In this document: positions 58,628-64,000 of the stretch, one piece after another
How the letters are laid out: every line of letters starts with the position of its first letter
How positions within the stretch are numbered: position 1 is the stretch's first letter
NCBI GenBank assembly: GCA_016795155.1
Contig: JAEUIE010000059.1
Location: 60,271 to 124,270, forward strand
Length of the DNA stretch: 64,000 nt
Direction: 5' to 3'
Origin: Planctomycetia bacterium
GTDB taxonomy: Bacteria > Planctomycetota > Planctomycetia > Gemmatales > HRBIN36
Notes under the pieces: generated by a model
Databases searched by the model: none
Told to the model about the DNA's origin: nothing
The model's input: only the letters and a program-made list of their open reading frames with translations
Position numbers and translations under genes: made by a program

Positions 58628-61600
58628 ATGACCTTTGCCTTGGCTGCTGGTACTGAACCTGTAAGTGGTTATCGTTGTATTCGGCGATTATCTCGATCGC
58701 ATGCCAGCGAAACCTGGCTGGTACAGGCCGAGGATGAATCGTACCGTGCCTTGAAGTGGCTCTATGATTCCAGTCGGTACAGCCATTTGAAGAGGTTGAC
58801 ATCCATCCGTCATCCCTTTCTCATTCACTGGGAAAAAACTGAAACGATTGGGAGCGATGTACTTCTGCTATCAGAATGGGCAGAAGAATCGCTTGATATA
58901 GTCATCTCGGAACGCAGGCATCAAGGCAATACAGGTTCAGGTGATCTTCCATTGCTGCGGTATCTGGAAGAGCTGGCCGAAGTTCTGGATTTTCTGCATC
59001 AAAAACAGAAATTGGTGCATGGACGACTCAAACTTTCCAACGTCGGTATCCTCCATCGACACATCAAACTGCTGGACTGGGGTCTGTGCGTACCAGAACA
59101 ATTGACAGTTCAGCCCTGGTCACCAACTGAAATCCAGAGCACTGCACCCGAAGTTCTGACTGGCCAGTGCATCCCTGCCAGCGATCAATTTTCACTGGCT
59201 GCACTGTTTCTGATTGCCAGCCAGGGCAACCGTATCACATCGGCTCGTTCGTTGCCGGAATTGTTGAGTATTCAGCAACACACGATGTTTTCATCAGAGC
59301 AGTTATCCTCCGGAGTTCAAGCAGTTCTGGAACGGGCGTTGCACCGTGATCCTGCATCGCGATACTCGACATGCATGGAAATGGTGCAGGCTCTCAGCAC
59401 AGCTTTGCAAGCATCTGAAAATGGAGGTACGCAGTCTTCTCCATCAACGCAATCCAGAGTAACCACACCAGAACCAGTGATTGAAGAGCCAATCTGGAAT
59501 GACGAAGAGACGCCTGTTGCACCCAGCAAATCAACGCCTACGGTGATGATCCAATCTCTCATGGAGGTGGAAAGCGACAAAGGAGGCAGCAGTCACAAAC
59601 ATCCCGATAGTGCGTTCCTGAACCTGAATAATCTGGCGTATCATTCCAAAGTACAGAGCAGTGGAGTTCTAACTCCCACTCTGCTGATCGGATTGGGTGA
59701 GTATGGGAAGAATATTCTGCAAAAACTATCGAATTTGTTTCAGCAGAGATTTGAAGGCATCAGTCAATTACCCAACATCCGCCTGCTGGGCATAGGCAAT
59801 GAGACCATAGCAGATTCTATCCATTCCAAACCTGGATCGCTGAATTCCTCGCAGTACTTCTCTCTTCCATCACTGACAGATGAACTGCTCCACGCATCAT
59901 GCAAGAATCCTATTATTCAACAATGGCTCCCTGATTCTGGCGGATTAATATCCGTCAGTGAAGCTGCCCCAGAGTGCCCCTATGTGAACCGTCTATCGCT
60001 GGTCCATCAATATTCGCGGCTGAGACTCAAGCTGGCCGAAGAATGCAAGATCATGATGCAGTCTGATTCGCTGATCAAGGCCAGACAGCACACCGGCCTT
60101 TCCATTCGTCAGGATTTGACGCCGACATGCTATGTGATCGCTGATCTCAGTGAATCGCTTGCCACAGGTACACTTGCTGATCTCATCTACCTGATTCGCA
60201 GTGTTATTGCAGAATCAGGCTGGGGACATGGCCAACTTACCGGGTTATTCCTGCTGCCTGGTGATACTCAATCGGCAGAGATCAAGGCAAGAACCTATGC
60301 AGCATTAGTAGAATTGAATCATTACACTCAGGAACAGTTCTTTGCGGCACGCTATAACCAGGAAGACGAGTTGACTTATCCTTTTCTGCCATGCGATCAG
60401 GTCTTTTTCCGCAAGTATCCGCTGCAGACCGGCCCGCACACGATCGAGGAAGCTCAACTGGAAGCAGCCCACTGGCTGTTGCGGGAGGTTACTTCGGAAC
60501 TCAGTAGTCTGCGCCTGGCCAGCCGACGGACTACCGATACGTTTGCCCCTCAGACATCAACCTGGTTCAGCCACGGCATGACAGCACTGAAGTCGTCGCA
60601 CGACGATCTGAAGGTGCTTGTTAAAAACCGGATGCTCGGTGGACTTATCCAAACCTGGCTTACACCATCTCCAGAAGTTTCGGAGCATATTCAAAAAGAT
60701 TTCGAACAGTTTCTGGAGCAATACATTCACTCGGCGTCTGCGTTACTGGAACGCTTCCAGCACATGGCAGCAGTGGTCTTGGGCTGCGAACCATCCCAAT
60801 TAATCGAAGAATGGATCGCCCCTCTTCGCAAAGGTGCAGCAGCCAGGCCGCCACTGGAAACTCTGGCACGAGAGATCATGCACCAGGTAGAGACTAATTT
60901 TGGAACGAGCAGCAGTTATCAGCATTCCCCGGCCCTCGTTGCGATTCAGCACGAAGCAGAAAGTGTTGCACTGGATATCAGTTCAAAGATAAAGCCTTTT
61001 ATTCTGCAATATCTCGATCAACCGGGTATGCGGTTGGGCGGCTCGCTCTACCTGGGAAATTTACTCCTGAACTGGATCAATCATCATCTGAACCAGTTAC
61101 AGGCTAACCATCTCGAAATTCACCAGGATATGTTGCGCGCCGAACGTACAATTACCCAGATGATGAGTCAGGAAGAGCGTTCGTTCGCTATCATGGGTCG
61201 ACAGCGGCTTGTCTCTCAGATTGTGCAGGATTTATCCGATTACCCAAGCCGGGTCCTGGCAGAAGATATGTTCGCCCGGGCATTGCATGTTTTCCAGCAT
61301 ATGAAAAAGACTGTAGAAGAATGTCTCGCGCAGTTACAGACTGCAGAACTCAATCTGAAGGAATTACAGTCGTATTACCAGATATCTGCAGTCAGCAATA
61401 CACATCTGCTTCTGGATGGCGAAGAAACGCTGGAAGATCGAGTCCAGGCACTGCAGTCGCAATTGCCTGAAGACCTCTACCTGCGACTTGATTCCGATAT
61501 GACCGTTGCACTTAGTCGGTTTCAATCCGATTTTTCAAAAGTATGCCTGGGAAAAGGCCCCAACTTCACCGATGTGCTTGAACTGCTCGACAATTCTCTC

Positions 61601-62068
61601 GAGGAAAATCTAGAAGGTATGCTGCCCAGTGAGGATGCTGCAGAACAATTACTGACTCTTACCTCGCAAACGGTGGTTGAACAGTTAAGGCAGTGTTATC
61701 GTGATGCTCGCCCGGATTTGATGGAGAACAAGAGAACCAGACAAGGGGCATTTTGCCTCATGCTGACTCCAGGTTCCGATGCAGGACAGGAACTTCTCCA
61801 GATGGCTCAGGCAACATTACCGCAAATTGTAGCTGCACCGGAAGGGTTGCAGGGAGAAATATTGTTTTATCGGGAAACTGGCAGCTTGCTTCCCCATGAA
61901 ATTTATCCCGAAGGCAGTAAAGCCTATGAACAACTGCAGGCAAACCTCGAAACCTCGCAACACAGCCGATTTGACATCAGTTATTGGCATTCGCTGGGAA
62001 CACCGCCAGATTCAGTTACCACGATTTACGCTTCCTCCACTGACTCATTAGATACTATCACCGTTTAG
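58628..62068 (+). CDS. Pseudokinase fused to tubulin-like domain
   Basis: Protein of 1146 residues. Residues 12-260 form a kinase-like fold keeping the beta-3 Lys (43, ALKW) and APE (173-175), but HGRLKLSN (131-138) replaces HRDLKxxN and LDWG (149-152) replaces DFG; the P-loop is absent. A Ser/Thr/Pro linker (261-345) leads to a region like the bacterial tubulin-like family (Tubulin_2): TPTLLIGLGEYGKNILQKL (349-367), LPNIRLLGIGNE, and at 507-518 LSESLATGTLAD where the GTP-binding GGTGSG signature belongs. The last 500 residues are mainly helical. Both catalytic signatures are degenerate. The kinase part is certain; the tubulin-like part is likely. No signal or membrane segment. Confidence 0.78.
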   Translation: MTFALAAGTEPVSGYRCIRRLSRSHASETWLVQAEDESYRALKWLYDSSRYSHLKRLTSIRHPFLIHWEKTETIGSDVLLLSEWAEESLDIVISERRHQGNTGSGDLPLLRYLEELAEVLDFLHQKQKLVHGRLKLSNVGILHRHIKLLDWGLCVPEQLTVQPWSPTEIQSTAPEVLTGQCIPASDQFSLAALFLIASQGNRITSARSLPELLSIQQHTMFSSEQLSSGVQAVLERALHRDPASRYSTCMEMVQALSTALQASENGGTQSSPSTQSRVTTPEPVIEEPIWNDEETPVAPSKSTPTVMIQSLMEVESDKGGSSHKHPDSAFLNLNNLAYHSKVQSSGVLTPTLLIGLGEYGKNILQKLSNLFQQRFEGISQLPNIRLLGIGNETIADSIHSKPGSLNSSQYFSLPSLTDELLHASCKNPIIQQWLPDSGGLISVSEAAPECPYVNRLSLVHQYSRLRLKLAEECKIMMQSDSLIKARQHTGLSIRQDLTPTCYVIADLSESLATGTLADLIYLIRSVIAESGWGHGQLTGLFLLPGDTQSAEIKARTYAALVELNHYTQEQFFAARYNQEDELTYPFLPCDQVFFRKYPLQTGPHTIEEAQLEAAHWLLREVTSELSSLRLASRRTTDTFAPQTSTWFSHGMTALKSSHDDLKVLVKNRMLGGLIQTWLTPSPEVSEHIQKDFEQFLEQYIHSASALLERFQHMAAVVLGCEPSQLIEEWIAPLRKGAAARPPLETLAREIMHQVETNFGTSSSYQHSPALVAIQHEAESVALDISSKIKPFILQYLDQPGMRLGGSLYLGNLLLNWINHHLNQLQANHLEIHQDMLRAERTITQMMSQEERSFAIMGRQRLVSQIVQDLSDYPSRVLAEDMFARALHVFQHMKKTVEECLAQLQTAELNLKELQSYYQISAVSNTHLLLDGEETLEDRVQALQSQLPEDLYLRLDSDMTVALSRFQSDFSKVCLGKGPNFTDVLELLDNSLEENLEGMLPSEDAAEQLLTLTSQTVVEQLRQCYRDARPDLMENKRTRQGAFCLMLTPGSDAGQELLQMAQATLPQIVAAPEGLQGEILFYRETGSLLPHEIYPEGSKAYEQLQANLETSQHSRFDISYWHSLGTPPDSVTTIYASSTDSLDTITV

Positions 62069-62125
62069 CCCATTCTCTGTAGAATAGTGATTCCTAAAAC
62101 ACTTTTTCTGCACTGAATCGGGCCA

Positions 62126-63589
62126 ATGGAATCACTCGAAGTAGCACGTCGCACCAAGCTTGAACAAATTACTGCTCTGGGAATTGACCCGTGGGGAAGC
62201 CGTTTTGATGGCCGAACCATGATTGGCGATATTCGCCATATGCAAGTCCCGGAAGACCCCATGGCCGGACCACCATTGAAAGCGGCAGGCCGCGTAATGA
62301 CCTATCGCAAGATGGGCAAACTCCGCTTTATCGACCTTGCAGATCGCACCGGCCGAATTCAGTTGATGATCGGACAGAAACAGGTTGATGAAACCAGTTG
62401 GAAGCTGGTTGATCTCATCGATCTGGGTGATCTGATTGGAGTCACTGGTCGCCTCGGAAAAACCAAGGTAGGCGAGCTCACCTTGTTTGTTGAGCAACTG
62501 CATTATCAAGGCAAATCACTGTTGCCTCATCCTGATAAATGGTCAGGCATTGAAGATCAGGAGTTTGCGTTACGGCATCGCTATCTGGATTACATCTACA
62601 CGCCGGAGTTGCGATCCAAGGCGGAAAAACGCCTGAAAATCATGAATGGCATACGACAGTTTCTTGAAGCTGAAGGCTACTTTGAAGTGGAAACCCCAGT
62701 TCTCCACAATATTGCAGGTGGCGCCGCCGCCAAGCCGTTTGAAACACATCATAACGCGCTGGATATTCCCCTGTTTCTTCGTATCGCGTTGGAATTGCCT
62801 TTGAAGAAACTCCTGGTAGCCGGGTTTGACAAAGTTTACGAAATGAGTCGAGTTTTTCGTAATGAAGGCATCAGCCCCAAGCATAATCCAGAATTCACCA
62901 TGATGGAGTTGTATCAGGCGTACGGCAACTATGAGTCCATGATGGATCTTACTGAACGCCTCGTGGTGAAACTGGTGGAATCAACCACCAGCACGCCAGG
63001 CGAGTATGTATTGCCTTACGCAGAGCGTGCCATCGATTTCAAACCACCATTCCAACGACAAAAGTACGGAGATTTGTTCCTGACTCACGTTGGCGTAGAC
63101 ATGCGTGATGCAACAGCTGTGAACGACGCTGCCCGCAAACGGGGAATCGATACGACAGGGAAAGATCATGCTGTGCTGATTCACCTGCTGTTCGAGATTG
63201 TAGTAGAACCAGCGCTGGCTCAGATTTATCAACCTGTTTTCGTTTATGACTATCCAGCGGCATTGTGTCCACTTACGAAGCGTAAGTGGCACGACCCGTT
63301 CATCGCAGAGCGTTTTGAGTGTTATGTACTGGGTATGGAAATCGCCAATGCTTACACGGAATTGAACGATCCGGAAACGCAGGAAGCGACTTTCCGCTCT
63401 CAACTCAGCGGACTGAAAGAAGAAGATTCGATGGCCAAGCTCGACATGGATTTCGTGACAGCCTTACGCTACGGTATGCCACCAGCCGGCGGTTTGGGAA
63501 TTGGCATTGACCGACTGTGCATGCTGCTGACAAACAGCCAAACGATTCGAGATGTGATACTGTTTCCACTCTTGCGACCCGGGAAGTAA
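62126..63589 (+). CDS. lysS: Lysyl-tRNA synthetase (class II)
   Basis: Class II enzyme of 487 residues charging tRNA-Lys. An OB-fold anticodon-binding domain (AAGRVMTYRKMGKLRFIDL) is followed by the catalytic core with motif 2 (YEMSRVFRNEGISPKHN and EFTMMELYQAY) and motif 3 (GGLGIGIDRLCMLLTN). The N-terminus is slightly shorter than in E. coli. It follows the pseudokinase/tubulin-like gene in the same direction after 57 bases. Confidence 0.96.
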   Translation: MESLEVARRTKLEQITALGIDPWGSRFDGRTMIGDIRHMQVPEDPMAGPPLKAAGRVMTYRKMGKLRFIDLADRTGRIQLMIGQKQVDETSWKLVDLIDLGDLIGVTGRLGKTKVGELTLFVEQLHYQGKSLLPHPDKWSGIEDQEFALRHRYLDYIYTPELRSKAEKRLKIMNGIRQFLEAEGYFEVETPVLHNIAGGAAAKPFETHHNALDIPLFLRIALELPLKKLLVAGFDKVYEMSRVFRNEGISPKHNPEFTMMELYQAYGNYESMMDLTERLVVKLVESTTSTPGEYVLPYAERAIDFKPPFQRQKYGDLFLTHVGVDMRDATAVNDAARKRGIDTTGKDHAVLIHLLFEIVVEPALAQIYQPVFVYDYPAALCPLTKRKWHDPFIAERFECYVLGMEIANAYTELNDPETQEATFRSQLSGLKEEDSMAKLDMDFVTALRYGMPPAGGLGIGIDRLCMLLTNSQTIRDVILFPLLRPGK

Positions 63590-63940
63590 ACATTAAGAAA
63601 CTGCAGATGAATATCATGCTGCAAGCAACATGTCATAGCTTTCTCACCCGGTAACCAAAGGACTCATAGTATTCCAACTAATGAGTTTAAACCATGAGCC
63701 AGATTCGTTCACGCGATTGATCACGTCTTGTTCAATCCATTAAAAACAAGGCAATACAGGTGCGTCGTTTTAATCAACCGAAGAGCGTGTCGTTTATCAT
63801 CATTTAACTTGAGTAAGTGGAGGCTGAAAGTTGGAAAATCTGTTTCACTAATCCAGCATACTAGAGCATTTTCAAAAACCATCTTGCGCATTCAGGTAAT
63901 ACATGAAATACTGTGACGTGTCCATGTCATGGAGTCACAG
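63590..63940. other. Region between lysS and IS630 element
   Basis: 351 bases with no gene I can support. The last 30 hold an inverted repeat just before the transposase start. Confidence 0.5.
63911..63940. repeat. Inverted repeat before transposase start
   Basis: CTGTGAC and GTCACAG form a 7-base stem, with CCATG/CATGG inside. It ends at the base before the ATG, so it may be a terminal or regulatory repeat of the element. Confidence 0.5.
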
Positions 63941-64000
63941 ATGAAAGCGTACTCGGTTGATTTACGTGAGCGGGTGTTGGCAGACTTTCAGGGAGGCATG
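63941..64000 (+). mobile_element. IS630-type transposase, first 20 codons
   Basis: The reading frame to the window end gives MKAYSVDLRERVLADFQGGM, the usual start of IS630-family transposases, where this leads into a helix-turn-helix. The rest lies beyond the window, so completeness and terminal repeats cannot be judged. Confidence 0.7.

Overview
The window is a piece of a planctomycete chromosome, most likely order Gemmatales (Gemmataceae-like); family level is inference. Supporting families are the PSCyt1/DUF1549/DUF1553 cytochrome paired with a DUF1501 protein, a PVC-type heme protein with a propeller, DUF1571, an M56 peptidase with PDZ domains beside a BlaI-type repressor, large Ser/Thr kinases with RDD or TPR domains, ECF sigma factors next to those kinases, and a fragment of the planctomycete DUF1559 pseudopilin helix. 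Base composition is near 50% GC. I see no rRNA, tRNA or CRISPR array.

Layout. 1-7.5 kb: partial arginine decarboxylase (speA), a sugar-binding lipoprotein, a double kinase-RDD protein, tpiA and a standalone di-iron/MBL protein. 7.6-15.3 kb: a zinc-ribbon membrane protein, the DUF1501/cytochrome pair, a beta-lactamase-fold hydrolase and an ATP-grasp-like protein. 15.3-22.2 kb: a BlaI-type repressor with a clear promoter and candidate operator, its M56-PDZ membrane partner, and a PVC heme protein. 22.2-28.1 kb: sugar ABC ATPase and permease, a metallophosphoesterase, then a 1.3-kb inserted module flanked by a 136-bp duplication, and a DUF1571 protein. 28.2-32.8 kb: sialidase-like protein, VWA membrane protein and a small membrane protein. 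32.8-37.1 kb: selB and selA separated by an unusual array of palindromes, and an MtfA-like peptidase. 37.1-40.7 kb: two small cysteine-rich secreted proteins, an ECF sigma factor, and two tandem secreted paralogs, one ending in a pseudopilin helix. 40.8-49.7 kb: kinase-TPR, ECF sigma, kinase-TPR, orphan ABC ATPase and nusA, tightly packed. 50.1-58.3 kb: infB, purine nucleoside phosphorylase, hmgA with a flavin reductase-like gene, an Ig-like secreted protein and a secreted DUF3352-like protein. 58.6-64 kb: a pseudokinase joined to a tubulin-like domain, lysS, and the first 20 codons of an IS630-type transposase.

How the genes work together. The lipoprotein near the left end and the ABC ATPase/permease pair at 22-25 kb could form one sugar importer although they lie 20 kb apart. 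BlaI and the M56 peptidase form a sense-and-cleave switch. SelA and SelB imply selenocysteine use, but selC and the selenoproteins must lie elsewhere. The ECF/kinase run looks like planctomycete envelope-stress signalling. nusA and infB are core expression genes in an atypical setting. Strongest leads: the pseudokinase/tubulin-like fusion with both signature motifs degenerate; the kinase-RDD duplication whose second kinase is dead; the pseudopilin-tailed paralog; the selB-selA palindrome array; and the inserted module at 25.8-27.2 kb.
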